In this document: positions 20,937 through 32,156 of the stretch, piece by piece
How positions within the stretch are numbered: the first letter of the stretch is position 1
Layout: every line of letters starts with the position of its first letter
Translations under genes and position numbers: made by a program
NCBI GenBank assembly: GCA_031310005.1
Contig: CM062381.1
Span: forward strand, 806,001 to 870,000
Length of the DNA: 64,000 nucleotides
Reading direction: 5' to 3'
Source: Dactylellina haptotyla
Lineage: Eukaryota > Ascomycota > Orbiliomycetes > Orbiliales > Orbiliaceae
The notes under the pieces: generated by a model
Database searches by the model: none
Told to the model about the DNA's origin: nothing
What the model saw: only the letters and a program-made list of their open reading frames with translations

Positions 20937-23102
20937 ATGACGAGGTTGAGGCAATCGAAGTTTATTCTCCTACTCGGGGTGGTATCTCTAACGAGTGTCA
21001 CTGCTCTGCCGCAATATGGTGGATCCCAAGATGGTGGAGATGCTGCCGGTGATATGTCACTAGAAGAGTCAGATGCTTACGAGGGAATCATATTGGCCCC
21101 AGGGTTCCCACAGGGACAATTCCCCCAAATGAACCTCGATGCTCAAGCATTAGGGCTGGGCGGTGCAGTCGATGGCACCCAGGGCTTCTCTCCTGGAGAT
21201 TTTGAGGACTACTACTCGGAAACTGACCAAGCTACTCAGCGGATAGATAGCGAATATGGCGACTACGAAATCGAAGATTATTCGCAAGATCCGAGGGGGC
21301 AAACGAGAATGATGGAAGAGGTCTTGGAGGCTGATGAGGAAAAGATCCCTACAGAAGTATACGATGCGGCAACTGACGCTGGAGACTATGAGGGCGACTA
21401 TGAGCAGGTCTCCGACGGATATGAAATCGATCCGAATGAATTTATAGAGGAAATGGATCCAAATCCGCCTACCTGGGATGTGGCACCGGAATCCATACCG
21501 TACCCACAAGCTAACGAGCGGCTCGTTGACGACTTCATAACGGAGACGACTGTTCAAGATGAAGTGCTTCCCGAATCTGCATTTAGCCCACAGATTCAAG
21601 TTGAAGAAGATGTGCAGATCCAAGAGGTTCAACCTAATGCTCAGGCCCAGGGACGGCCTGATTGGGTCGAGCCAAAGCCGCCAAAGCCACGGCTCTTGCC
21701 CAGTAACTCGCGGAAGACATATCAAGTACCAGCCCGAAACCGTGCTCCACTCGGACCTGGGGAGGGCTATATAGATCCAGCACCATTGGATCCTACCCGT
21801 TACCACGGATACTACGAACCGTTTGATCAACCCGGAGACGTCGACCCTGACTTTGATTCAGATGGCTCCGAGCTTCCACCAGAGGATTTGGAAGAACGAC
21901 AACGAACTGAAGCTTGGATTACGAGCCAAAACGGCTATGAGCCAGGTGCTGCGCCGCATAATGAGTATGACGCGCAGGGAAATATGCAAATCCTCGCCGA
22001 CAAGCCGATGGGTATCGAAGAACCGCCTTATGACAAGGTCGCCGGACGCCGTGAAAAGCTGCGAGACATTGCGCAGAAGAAATGGGATAAGGCTGAACGC
22101 GCTCGGGAACTCGGGGAGCCGAATACATTTGGGATGGACCGACCGCGCCGAGCTGCACCTAGGACTGGGACCAGAACTATCCCATACAATGCAAATGAGC
22201 GGAAGAGGCCAGTGAGATCTAAATTAAGGAACTTTGATGAGTACCTTCGAAATATCGGGGCCAATAGTAACGCACCAGTCGATCTTGGCAGCTTCCCGTC
22301 GATATACAACTACCCTGAGTTTAGCTTTGACTCCTTTCCAAAGGATTACACTGCAGAAGCCATCCTGAGCGAATTCGATAGACAGTTCCGATCAACACCG
22401 TACGCTGGCCCTCGATACGGTAGAACAAATCGAAGTAGCAATCCGGCCTCCACCATCCGAAATCGAGTAGGTAACAGGCTTATCGCACAGCCTTCAGCGA
22501 ACCAAGGCGGCCCGCGAGGACCCGTCGCAAGCAGGCAGAGTGCAAACCAAGACGAGCTGACACCAGCGGAGATTGAAAACCTTTTCGCGCTACAAGATCA
22601 ACAAGCTCAAGCTATCCAAGCGTCAACCCGGCCCCAAAACCAGGGTGGGCAACAACAGTCGCTAAATCAGGGTACGCAGTACTCGACCCCTGATAATGCC
22701 CTTCTAGGTCTGGCAGACGAGGCATTCCAAGGATATCCCGACTTCAACTTCATGGGCGGTTATGGTGCCCCGTCTAATACTGGTGGTCTTCTGGACGCCT
22801 GGGACACTGGGCTTAACCCAGGGCCACAGGAAAACGACGTTGGAAATGCTCCATACGATGGTAACCTTGACGCTCTCGAGTTCCCTGCATTGAAGAAACA
22901 GTCACCCGCCAGGCAGTCTAGGCAGCCTGGGCGACAGGCTAGAGGTGGACAAAACCCATACCAAATGTTGCCGAACGATGTTATGGACTGGCTGATGGAT
23001 CATGGCCTTCCAGTAACCCGAGGAGACGCGTTTATCCCGATAGAGGAGTTGAGGATGAATATGGTCGAGGCTTTAGCTCAGATGGGCGAGCTCTATATGT
23101 GA
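20937..23102 (+). CDS. Secreted acidic, disordered protein
   Basis: This is an intron-free 721-residue frame. An upstream in-frame ATG (20793) exists, but the one at 20937 opens a clear signal peptide (TRLRQSKFILLLGVVSLTSVTA, cut before LPQ), so I start there. The mature protein is rich in Asp/Glu, Gly, Gln, Pro and Tyr in its first half (for example DYEGDYEQVSDGYEIDPNEF). From about residue 390 it becomes more basic with RR and KR steps, some of which could be kexin sites. The last ~80 residues (QNPYQMLPNDVMDWLMDHG onwards) look helical and folded. It has almost no cysteine and no GPI tail. I recognise no family. A role in the cell wall or extracellular matrix is only a guess. Confidence 0.75.
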   Translation: MTRLRQSKFILLLGVVSLTSVTALPQYGGSQDGGDAAGDMSLEESDAYEGIILAPGFPQGQFPQMNLDAQALGLGGAVDGTQGFSPGDFEDYYSETDQATQRIDSEYGDYEIEDYSQDPRGQTRMMEEVLEADEEKIPTEVYDAATDAGDYEGDYEQVSDGYEIDPNEFIEEMDPNPPTWDVAPESIPYPQANERLVDDFITETTVQDEVLPESAFSPQIQVEEDVQIQEVQPNAQAQGRPDWVEPKPPKPRLLPSNSRKTYQVPARNRAPLGPGEGYIDPAPLDPTRYHGYYEPFDQPGDVDPDFDSDGSELPPEDLEERQRTEAWITSQNGYEPGAAPHNEYDAQGNMQILADKPMGIEEPPYDKVAGRREKLRDIAQKKWDKAERARELGEPNTFGMDRPRRAAPRTGTRTIPYNANERKRPVRSKLRNFDEYLRNIGANSNAPVDLGSFPSIYNYPEFSFDSFPKDYTAEAILSEFDRQFRSTPYAGPRYGRTNRSSNPASTIRNRVGNRLIAQPSANQGGPRGPVASRQSANQDELTPAEIENLFALQDQQAQAIQASTRPQNQGGQQQSLNQGTQYSTPDNALLGLADEAFQGYPDFNFMGGYGAPSNTGGLLDAWDTGLNPGPQENDVGNAPYDGNLDALEFPALKKQSPARQSRQPGRQARGGQNPYQMLPNDVMDWLMDHGLPVTRGDAFIPIEELRMNMVEALAQMGELYM

Positions 23103-23306
23103 AGAGTGGTGTGTGAAACTACACTGTGATCAATGTAGATTCTCTTATATTCCTTAGTATATGTATACTGCTGTTCTCACGTAATAATCTACGTCTGTCA
23201 AGTCATCAGAATTGAGATTCATTAAAACTATTAATTATGAATATTTTAACATGCGATATAAGCATTTCCCGTTTTCATACACATTAGGTTCCTCCAATAC
23301 TCTTAA

Positions 23307-24425
23307 CTACAACAACATCTGCCCGACGAGACCTGCGCCAGCAACTGCAACCATCAGAGGTGCAACGGTTTGAATAGCGCCAGCATTGGGCGTGCTAGTG
23401 GCTGGCACTTCTGTGGTCCTAACCATCGTGATGACGCTACCGCCCGAAGTGATAATATCGGTAACGGTCGTAGCCATACTTCCTGTCATCATCATAGTGC
23501 CGGAGGTAGCACCGGAAGACATCATCTCGGTCTTTGTTACCTCTCCGGCCGCGATAGAGCTCAGCTGAGGAGCGAGGTCCGTAAGCTGTGGGCCAGAGGT
23601 CGATGTGGCGGTAGCAGGCTCAACAGCAGTGCTGTACGAGCTGCACATAGCGCTGGTGGCAAGAGGGCAAGCGGTGTTGATACAGATGGCTTGTAGCCCT
23701 GCTTGCGCGCTGGGGATGACGGCCACTGGTGGCGCGCATCGCTGGTTGAAAGTACCGTTAAGGGCACCGGCGACGGCCAGGATGTCTGCCTCTGCGACAC
23801 CGAATGAAGCAGCCGAGAGGCCGACTTCTTGGATAAAGTAGCCCATCTCGGTGGGGTCGAGGTTCATGTATTTATGGACGTCATACATGTTCGCGTTGCC
23901 GGAGTAAGCAGGGAAGCCGGTCTTCCCGTACATGGAACACCCTAGGAGGGCGCCGAAGAACTCGTAGAGATGTGTAATCAATTTACTAAAATGACACGAT
24001 TAGTAGGGTATTCTTCGAGGTAGGTGATGGGTTGAGGCTTCATACTATTGATTAGAGGTGTTACCATTCGCTGGCATGTCCAGCGCCAAGGGGATAGCAC
24101 CGCCGTCATCGATGAAGTTCACAGCAGATGCTTTGCTGCCTCGGTTTGTGCTAACAAGACCGCCATTGAAGTAGTGTAGCAGGGAAACATTCTGACCCAT
24201 AAACGTTCCTGGAACGAGAATGCCATTGACCTTGACTTTGGCACCTGCAGTATAGTTTCCAATCAAAGCTGTGTTTACTACCTTCACAAGCAGAGTGTAT
24301 TGATTCTCGGCAGTGTTGTTCGTGAACAATGCTTTGGTGTATTTATCACATAGAGAATCGGTCTGGGCGTACACCTCAGCGCCCAACAAGAGCGAAGATA
24401 CGAGAATTTGGCGAAGTCCTATCAT
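23307..24425 (-). CDS. GPI-anchored secreted protein of an uncharacterised ascomycete family
   Basis: Exons 24425-24046 and 23985-23307 are joined over a 60-nt intron (GTATGA...TTTAG, phase 2) with a TACTAAT branch site near the acceptor, giving 352 residues. A signal peptide (MIGLRQILVSSLLLGAEVYA) is followed by a domain of ~210 residues with NGT/NYT/NVS sequons. The domain contains GTFMGQNVSLLHYFNGG and, across the splice, QYKLITHLYEFFGALLGCS. After this come a Ser/Thr/Met-rich stalk and a terminal hydrophobic stretch (TVAPLMVAVAGAGLVGQMLL) after NAGA, typical of a GPI signal. I believe similar proteins are widespread in filamentous ascomycetes without a named function. The all-helical look with the HLYEFFGALLGC motif is compatible with a globin-like fold, but I cannot establish that. 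Confidence 0.85.
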
Positions 24426-26365
24426 TTTGGCGTGAATAGTGTAGTAATAATTATTAATATATTCTCTTTGACAGCGAGTGTAGAGGAAAAAAGCCTTTGG
24501 TGCGAAAAAATTTTGAATTTTCTTGGGAAAATCAATCTCTACTTAAGCAATTCTGAATGCGAGGCAATAAACCACGGCCTACTGGGAAAGGAGGAATGAG
24601 TAGCTGGTCTGGCGCCCTTCTCCGCTCAATCCACTCAATCCACTCTCGGTTGATCAATGACAGTGCATTCGCGATATTACCGGTCACACGGCCGGCCAGC
24701 TTGCAAACAGAACAACATTCATTGATCGAATCGATCGATGGTGTGGGCTCATTGTTATTAATTGGATGTACCTATACTTTCTCCGAGAGCCCAGACCGCT
24801 TTGTCCCCTCTTTTCTGAATTCCGTGCAGTTATGTCATTCAACGCGGTACGATGTTGTTGGAGAGTTCAGGCACCTTGCCTCGCAAATGACGGTTTCGGA
24901 AACACCCTTGCGCATGTTTCTGAGTATCGCTACCTTTTCGGGACACCTAGTCCACCCCACACCGGCCTAATCGGGACAGGTGCTTCCTGAATAGGATGCA
25001 CTCACGGCTCAAAGGGGCTGATGCTCGACGAAAGTAGACAGCCTAAATCCCAAACTGGTGGGGAATGCTCACGGTCAGTCAGCAAAGAGCATTGCATCGA
25101 GGTTGATCTTGAATGGTATTGGTCCGCCTTCAGCCCTTCGTAAGCGGGCCGGGTTTGCATTTGCCTTGAAATTGAGCGTCGCGCTAACAATCGAGATACC
25201 AACCACTTTTACGTAAATCAAACTAGTGGGCAGCCATTGGCTGGAGAAATCCGTCATGAGAAAAGACGTGTTCGATTTTGGGAATTTACATGGCACTTGA
25301 ATAAAGTTCGAGATTTTAGCGTATCAATTTTACCGGGAATTTAAAATTTGCCATTTGAACTTCCCTGGCAAACAGCACAATGTTGTGGTGTTGCATGAGA
25401 GTGCATGCCTTGACATGGATCTGGCCATCGACCGTTCGAACGTCGCAAAAGATATTCATACCTCAGAACGAGGTTTCCACATTGGTAAATCCGGGGCCGT
25501 TTATCCGGGGCTAGCTTTCATTCAATGAAGCAAAAAATTTTTAAACCGATAAAGAAGGGGAATTCGAGATGTTCAATACGAGCTAAATCCTGTACAGGTC
25601 CTTTTTTCTGGGAGGTTGTACCAGTACTTCCGAACTAGACCGCAGACGCACTCACGCCGTTCCAACCTTTCGAATTATTTGGATGTAGTCTAACTCTCCG
25701 ATCGAGACGCAAAATTGTCATAGAGTAAGGGCTAGTGAAAAGGAGACGAACATTCTACTAGCACAAGCGTGGTCTGTTTCTAGACAGGTACTAGTCCGTT
25801 TCGTGAAATGAGAACTTGCTGGTAATAAAGGAATTGGGTAGTTTTGACCAACCACTTCGAGCCCTTAACTCAGCTCGAAATATAATAAGACATTTATTCC
25901 TGCAATCCCTCTCGCAATCCCTGAAGAGGCTTTTCGAAGGTTACATATTTTCCGTTGGCGAGTTATCATAACAAGCCTCCCTCTTTTCCCCCTTCGCAGT
26001 GTTGTGTTGCCCTGCGTAAAATACAACAAGGACAACATCTTCATAACAGACCCACTTATTAATATATCTGGCAGGTTTACCAGGGTCTCTTCATACAACG
26101 AATCAATATGCGCGATCTAACTTACCCCTCCGATAATAATAATAATATGGCTAAGGGATATAGTTCGGAGTACTCGTTCTCGAATACTGGCGACTGTACG
26201 AAATTTCCACTCTCTGCGGCTCATTTCGGTATTCTGTTCAAGGTTGCATTTGCGCCCCTTGGCATAATACGCGTATGATTCTCACAGTTAAATCTCTTTC
26301 GCTAGCTCGAAATAACTCCTTCTTTTGCGATATCAAATAACTGCTGAAGCCTAGACTCCAAGGAG
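24426..26365. other. Intergenic region between divergent genes
   Basis: This is about 1.9 kb between the GPI protein (minus) and the HET gene (plus). Base composition is mixed, and no frame has protein-like character. Nothing repeated or structured was noticed. Confidence 0.5.
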
Positions 26366-28660
26366 ATGAGTACTTCAACGACTATACCTATACCTACTAC
26401 TGTCGATAGCACGGTGATACGCGTGGCCCACGTCAAGACCTGTAATTGCGGGGATTTCCAACACAAAGTTACCTGGGAATCTGTAGAGTTCTCGAAGTAC
26501 GATACAGTGACCGACCTCAACGACTACTACTATGGTATGGGGGAAGTTAGTGCTGATAAGCGCATTCACGAAATAGCCGAGCACGTTTCTATATCCATTA
26601 GCCTTGCACAGATTCAAACCCCAGGTCTTGTTGCGGTTTCGTATACGTGGGGAGAGTTCAATCGCCGGGATGTTATTGTCGGTCACCATGAAGGATCTCC
26701 GGATAAAATCGTAAAGTTAAATTTGGGCACCGAATGGAATACTCTTGGGCTTGTGCGTCGACTCGCGGAAATTTGTGGTACAGATGGAGCTATCTGGATG
26801 GATCAAATTTGTCTTCCTCAAAAGGAAGAGCAGATCCAAGAGACGTTAGCGAAAATTCCCGACATATACCGTGCATTGGAGGTCGCGATCATCATGCCGG
26901 GTTCACCATGTCTTTGTCTAAATGTTGATTTCGACGTCCCGCGTGAAGTTCAAGAAGGTGGAGAAATGAAGGAAATGGTGGCAAGATGTCGCGCTTTGAA
27001 GGAGCAGAAGAGGTCCGATGAAGAGCAGTACAGAGGCTCGCAACCGGACAATTACGTCCTGCTTGGGGAAACCCAGTGCTGTGAGAATTATATTGGAATG
27101 TCAAGTTACTTTAATCGAATCTGGACGAAACAAGAGTTCGACTATGCGACACGAGTTCGGTTAATCTGGGATACAGATAAGCCAGCGGAATGCATCGGAC
27201 ATTCCTACAGCGACAACCTCGAAGATACATTTTTACCCCGAGTCAACTCAGCTAGTCCTTTCCAACAACAACTTGCGCTACGCAATGTTGAGAATGGGAA
27301 AGATCAATTCGATATCGAATTGGACATGGATGACCGCCAATTTCAATTTGCAGAGGGCTTGCGGGCCTCTGTTTCGAGTTTTCTCAATGGAGCAGATGGA
27401 CCTGAGCTAAATAATACTCTCCGTGACCTTCTTCTTGGTAAAGTCGTCTCACCAGCCAAAGGGCTCATTTCGGATACAGAATTGCCTTCAACTGAGATAA
27501 GTGGCGAGAACAAAAAGTTGCTAGACTTTTGCATTGACTTGTTCGCAGTCGGTGGGATGTCCCGGGAAGCTACCGACTTAAAAGACTACGTCTTGGCGCT
27601 ATGGGTCAACTTGCCGAGATATCGGGTGCCTACAGACCGAAAGAAAATGCGTTTAGTGGAGTTACTAGATGACGCAATTAAGCAGATGGAGATAAAACTT
27701 TGCGCTTCGTTGGCTACTTTGGCACCTGCAAGCCTCTTTTCGGATCAGACCCAAGACGATTTCGACGGGCTCTGGCGACCTTCTCGCTACCTGAACGAAA
27801 GTCAAGTCAAAAGCGTTAACGATATATACGGTGTCATTGGCTGTTCGACTCCGATAGCAATATTCAATGACCGAGTCCCGTTGAAATTTCATCCAGAGGG
27901 CGAAGGCTTCCCAAATTCTTATTTTTACCTAGACATTCACAAAGACGCCAACTTGCCTGATGTGTATATGCTAATTCGGAAAGTTTTTGGCAATGTCGGG
28001 CTAGCAGAGCTGGCTCGGTACGAAAACTATATGGGTCGATTTTTCACACATGATATCCGTACACAAGCCACAGAGGTTCTTACTCGACTTGGATTACCGG
28101 AAACGTGGGAACACGATCCTAAATGGCACCAGCTCAGCGAAATGATTGTTGAACCCGAGATTGCGGAATTTTTGTTCCTCCAATTCATACCGATGCGGGA
28201 AGACTACGTCCTCGATGCATTCCTCAAAAAATGCTCAGATCTCGACCACTACAAAGTTTTATACCCTCTCGTGTGCCATATTCTGGGTCTTGATCCAGAA
28301 ATCTGTAGAAAATACAATTTAGATATTACAATATCCCCTGATGACCCTCCGAATATTGGGCTAAGGAGACGCGAGTTCAAGTTTCCAATAACTGGGGTAG
28401 TTGAAAACGGGGAACAATCATTTTTGACAGTGGGGCTTGAACTATCTGAAAGAACACTACGGGATCCATGTTTTTGGTTAGACGTGGCGAAATACGAACA
28501 AATATCGGAAATAGAAGGTGATGATATTCCTCGTTACAAAACTATCGGTGTTTGGACACCAGCGATAAGCCCTGGCCCTGAAATTAACCAAGCTTCTATT
28601 CTTGAGTGGAAGCCCAAATTGGCCAGTGGTATTGACGATTTCGATGCCTGGTTAAACTAA
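26366..28660 (+). CDS. HET-domain protein (heterokaryon incompatibility type)
   Basis: This is an intron-free 764-residue protein. The HET domain (about 85-275) shows its three landmarks: GLVAVSYTWGEF (87-98), AIWMDQICLPQKEEQIQETL (142-161) followed by IPDIYRALEVAIIMPG, and FNRIWTKQEF in place of the usual RxWxxQE. The remaining ~480 residues form a long mostly helical region with no repeats, no NACHT or ankyrin part and no obvious transmembrane segment. HET proteins trigger cell death when incompatible nuclei meet and are often compared to innate-immune receptors. Whether this one is a het locus or a paralogue cannot be told. It is followed 791 bp downstream, on the same strand, by the dynamin-like GTPase. 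Confidence 0.93.
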   Translation: MSTSTTIPIPTTVDSTVIRVAHVKTCNCGDFQHKVTWESVEFSKYDTVTDLNDYYYGMGEVSADKRIHEIAEHVSISISLAQIQTPGLVAVSYTWGEFNRRDVIVGHHEGSPDKIVKLNLGTEWNTLGLVRRLAEICGTDGAIWMDQICLPQKEEQIQETLAKIPDIYRALEVAIIMPGSPCLCLNVDFDVPREVQEGGEMKEMVARCRALKEQKRSDEEQYRGSQPDNYVLLGETQCCENYIGMSSYFNRIWTKQEFDYATRVRLIWDTDKPAECIGHSYSDNLEDTFLPRVNSASPFQQQLALRNVENGKDQFDIELDMDDRQFQFAEGLRASVSSFLNGADGPELNNTLRDLLLGKVVSPAKGLISDTELPSTEISGENKKLLDFCIDLFAVGGMSREATDLKDYVLALWVNLPRYRVPTDRKKMRLVELLDDAIKQMEIKLCASLATLAPASLFSDQTQDDFDGLWRPSRYLNESQVKSVNDIYGVIGCSTPIAIFNDRVPLKFHPEGEGFPNSYFYLDIHKDANLPDVYMLIRKVFGNVGLAELARYENYMGRFFTHDIRTQATEVLTRLGLPETWEHDPKWHQLSEMIVEPEIAEFLFLQFIPMREDYVLDAFLKKCSDLDHYKVLYPLVCHILGLDPEICRKYNLDITISPDDPPNIGLRRREFKFPITGVVENGEQSFLTVGLELSERTLRDPCFWLDVAKYEQISEIEGDDIPRYKTIGVWTPAISPGPEINQASILEWKPKLASGIDDFDAWLN

Positions 28661-29451
28661 GAAATTCGCAGACCTAGCTAGCCTTCTTATCAAAACTTAG
28701 ACATTTATAGAAAAACATCAATGGGAATCTAACTTTCCGGTAACGAAAAAAATCTACTCTCTGTAACCTTGAAATCTATGATATTAATAACGCGATCTCG
28801 ATAGAAATATTTAAAATCCAAATCTGTATTCTTTGGTCAGAACCACATCACTGCTCGAGGTCAACACATGCATCTGCACTTAGCGAGATGAAAAGATTAG
28901 CTTGCCTGGTTATATTTATCGAGGCTAGTGAAAAGATAAGTCAGTACCTTTTAAAATACTGCCTGTCCTACTCGTATCCAGCTTTCACGAAGCCTTGCTT
29001 CTGAGCTTCAAGATACAAATAGTAACCGCCAACATGGGTTGGGCCCCCCGGGCGACGCGCAACACAATTAGTTTCGCGTCAAGGGCCCGCACCGATTGTG
29101 ATATACTTCGAGTATAGCAATGCAAGTTTCCACCTCTGTAGCCTTGCTGTTCCAGTGGCACGGTATCTTTCCACGAAGTTCTACTAGGGAGGTGGAATTT
29201 CATCAGTATCTTACTGCTCAGCCAATTTGGATTCCATTGTCTTCTATGCAGGATCTATAATGCAATGCAGATTGCTTGTGATTTTCAGGCATCATTTCAC
29301 CAAATTTCGCAACCCGTTCGGTCCAGGCAAGATTGCTTAACTGTGTCACACAAGTCTCTCTTAACCACAGCCAATACAAATTGAAGAGACTATTCGTGTA
29401 AGGTACCATTGGACGGTCTATAAATAAGGCCGTCAGGATTTCTATCGGACA
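28661..29451. other. Intergenic region between HET and dynamin genes
   Basis: This holds the 3' flank of the HET gene and the promoter of the dynamin gene. A canonical TATA box lies close to the dynamin ATG. Nothing coding is seen. Confidence 0.5.
29419..29426 (+). promoter_or_regulatory. TATA box (TATAAATA) near dynamin start
   Basis: TATAAATA ends 25 bp before the ATG at 29452. If transcription starts the usual 30-60 bp downstream of the box, the mRNA would have almost no leader or would begin after this ATG. Either the box is not used, or the true start needs transcript mapping. Confidence 0.35.
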
Positions 29452-32156
29452 ATGTCTTCAACGCCAAACCACTTCTTCTCCAGATATTTCTCTCATTATT
29501 TCTCTCCTTTCACAACAGATATAAAAGCTTCTGGAAGCCCCTCGCAATTTATAGAGCAAGAAATTTCTAGTCCTCTTGATATAGACACATCTTCGTCTCT
29601 TGCTCCCACACGTGACTGCGTTGACTATCCAGAAGGCGAAGAATCAGACTTTCATCCAGCTATCCCTGGGTCAATTGTACTTTCTGAATACCAACTTATT
29701 GAAAATTATCCAAAGCTTTACGATCAGGAGTTTCCCGAGCTTCACAAAATGCCAGGACGTCAGAACTTCTCCAGGCTTGATGCTTTGGAGTCCAAAGAGA
29801 GAAGCAGGCTCTTCGACACGATCGACAAATTTCGCGAGTTACACATCAGTGAAGACATCTCTCTCCCTCAGGTATGCGTTCACAGTCCCAGCGATATTGA
29901 AACCAGAAGAACACAATAGTATCAAATGTGCGAAAAGATCAACAGCATACTAATTATTCTTCTCACTTCTTTAGCTTGTCGTTGTTGGCGATCAATCTTC
30001 TGGCAAATCGTCCCTCCTCGAGGGCTTGACCGAAATCAGTTTTCCTGTCGCCAGTGACCTCTGTACCCGTTTCGCGACCCAAATTGTTTTACGCCGTACC
30101 GACGATGACGACGGCCACGTCAGAGCTTCTATCATCCCCGGCCCTGATTCAAGCTACGACGAAGAGGTGAAAGCACGTTTGTTGAAATTTGAAACTTCCT
30201 TGACGGAAAGCGAATTTGGCCCCGAAAGTTTCGCCAAAATATTAGATGATGTTTGTTACCTCCCTACTTATCCTATCCAGCTATAAATTTTGTTTGTATC
30301 GCATACTAACTATAAGTAATCAAATAGGCTGCTGCCTGTATGGGCATTCCGAAGCCGGAGGATAAGGTTGAAGATACGCCAGATAAACGCTTTTCAAATG
30401 ACATTCTCAAGATCGAGTTATCAGGACCTCACCACCCACATCTTACCATCGTCGACGTTCCAGGATTGTTTCACAGTGAGTTTATTTATTAAACGTCACC
30501 TTAATTATATGATTACTAATAGAGCTCTAGATTCGACAAAATATCAGACAGATGAAGATAGAGAGCTTATACGAAACTTGATTCAAACTTACATCGAAGA
30601 CCCCCGTACTATAATCATGGCAGTCATGGACGGAAGAAACAATCTTGCCAATCAAGAGGTCTTCCGAATGGCACGTGCTGTCGACCCAGACGGGAAACGT
30701 ACAGTCGGCATCATAACCAAATGCGATGCCGTCCAAGCTGGCGATGAGCATGGCGTAAGCGACCCTACCTTCATGGAAGACTTTATGCTCAGATACTAAA
30801 AACATATAGGTTATCCAAATTGCGTCCAACAAAATAGAGAGACTCAACCACGGTTGGTTCGTTGTGCGCAACCGCTCTACCAAGGAAATACAAGATGGCG
30901 TGACCATAGGAGAGCGACATCAACGAGAAAAAGCATTTTTTAAAAAGTCGCCTTGGAATCGTCTCTCCCGCGAACACGTTGGTATCGAGAAGTTAAAGCC
31001 ATTCCTGGGCCATTTACTCTACGAACATGTTCGCGATGAATTCCCAAAGCTTGTCGACGAAATCAATAAGCTCGTAACAGAGACCGAAACCGCTCTGAAC
31101 GCACTCGGTCCCGCGAGAATCACCGCCACCGAGCAAAGAATGTACTTGACCCGCATCGCAAATGCATACGAGGGGATGGTTACCGATTGCTTAGACGCCA
31201 AACTCCGAAGGACAGTTGAGAGCAAATCTCCACTTAAAATCCGTACCCACATTCAGAATATGAACGAGGACTTTTCGACTCGACTTCTAGCGCTCGGCCA
31301 TACTCGTAATTTCAAAGATCTTATGGGCCGTGAGGATTTTAGTGGTTTCGATTCCAACCTCCGAAAGTCGATGAATCCTGTAGATGAACCCCATGACATC
31401 TATGACTGGATCCGAGAATCATACCGCGGCTCACGAGGTCCTGAGCTACAGGGTCTCGTAAATCCGAATGCTGTCACCGAGATGTTCCGTGAGCAATCTA
31501 AGAACTGGAAAAATGTCGCGAGAATGCATGTTTCGACTGTGGTTGACCTAGTTACCAAGTTCAACATGCAAGTCTTCAACGAAGTCATTTCCGATGACAC
31601 AGTCCGCAAAAAGCTTGTTACTAGTCTTTCTCGTGCGACTGTTTTAGCAATACACGAGGCGTACAAGCAGCTCGACCAGCTCGTTGATGACGAATCCTGC
31701 GGTATTTTACAGACCGTCAATGATTATTTTGCCCACAGTCTGTCAACGACACGTTCGGAGAGGGTCCTGGCCCGTCTCAAGATGATATCTCTCACAAAGG
31801 CCGAAGACGGCGAGGAAGCGCGCTCCCTGGATTTGACAGCAATCATGAGTGCTGTCAGCCTTACCAACGAAGACTCGGCAGTTTATGATATCCACGATAT
31901 CCTCAAGTCGTATTACTCAATCTCTCTCAAGCGTTTCACGGACAATGTGGTCCTTCAAGTCATTGAGCGTCACTTGCTTGGTAAGGGTGGTCCTATCCGC
32001 CTCCTGAAATCTGAGTATATCAGCAGTCTTGAAGAGGCCGAATTGGGCAACGTCGCCCGAGAAGATTACCAAGTTGCGAGCATGAGACGAGAGTTGCAGT
32101 CCAGGTTAGAAAGGGCAAGAAGTGCGCAAGAGGCCGCAAGCATGATCAGTGTCTAA
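29452..32156 (+). CDS. Mx/Vps1-like dynamin family GTPase
   Basis: Five exons, 29452-29871, 29975-30250, 30328-30475, 30525-30754 and 30810-32156 (intron phases 0, 0, 1, 0), give 806 residues. For intron 3 only the acceptor AGAG at 30523-30524 avoids a stop and restores PGLFH-TLDSTKYQTD. The 140-residue N-terminal extension is polar. The GTPase domain then shows G1 GDQSSGKSS (about 145-153), G3 DVPG (about 275) and G4 TKCD (346-349). Stalk regions follow, and the C-terminal GED-like helix (LKSEYISSLEEAELGNVARED) ends near residue 800. There is no PH or proline-rich domain, so it belongs with the fungal Mx-like proteins rather than classical dynamin. Members remodel membranes. Antiviral or organelle-fission roles here are inferred only from family. 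Confidence 0.95.

Noticed and set aside
21150-22309. Long minus-strand frames inside the acidic secreted protein
   Set aside because: These are composition shadows of the plus-strand gene, with no start context or domain.
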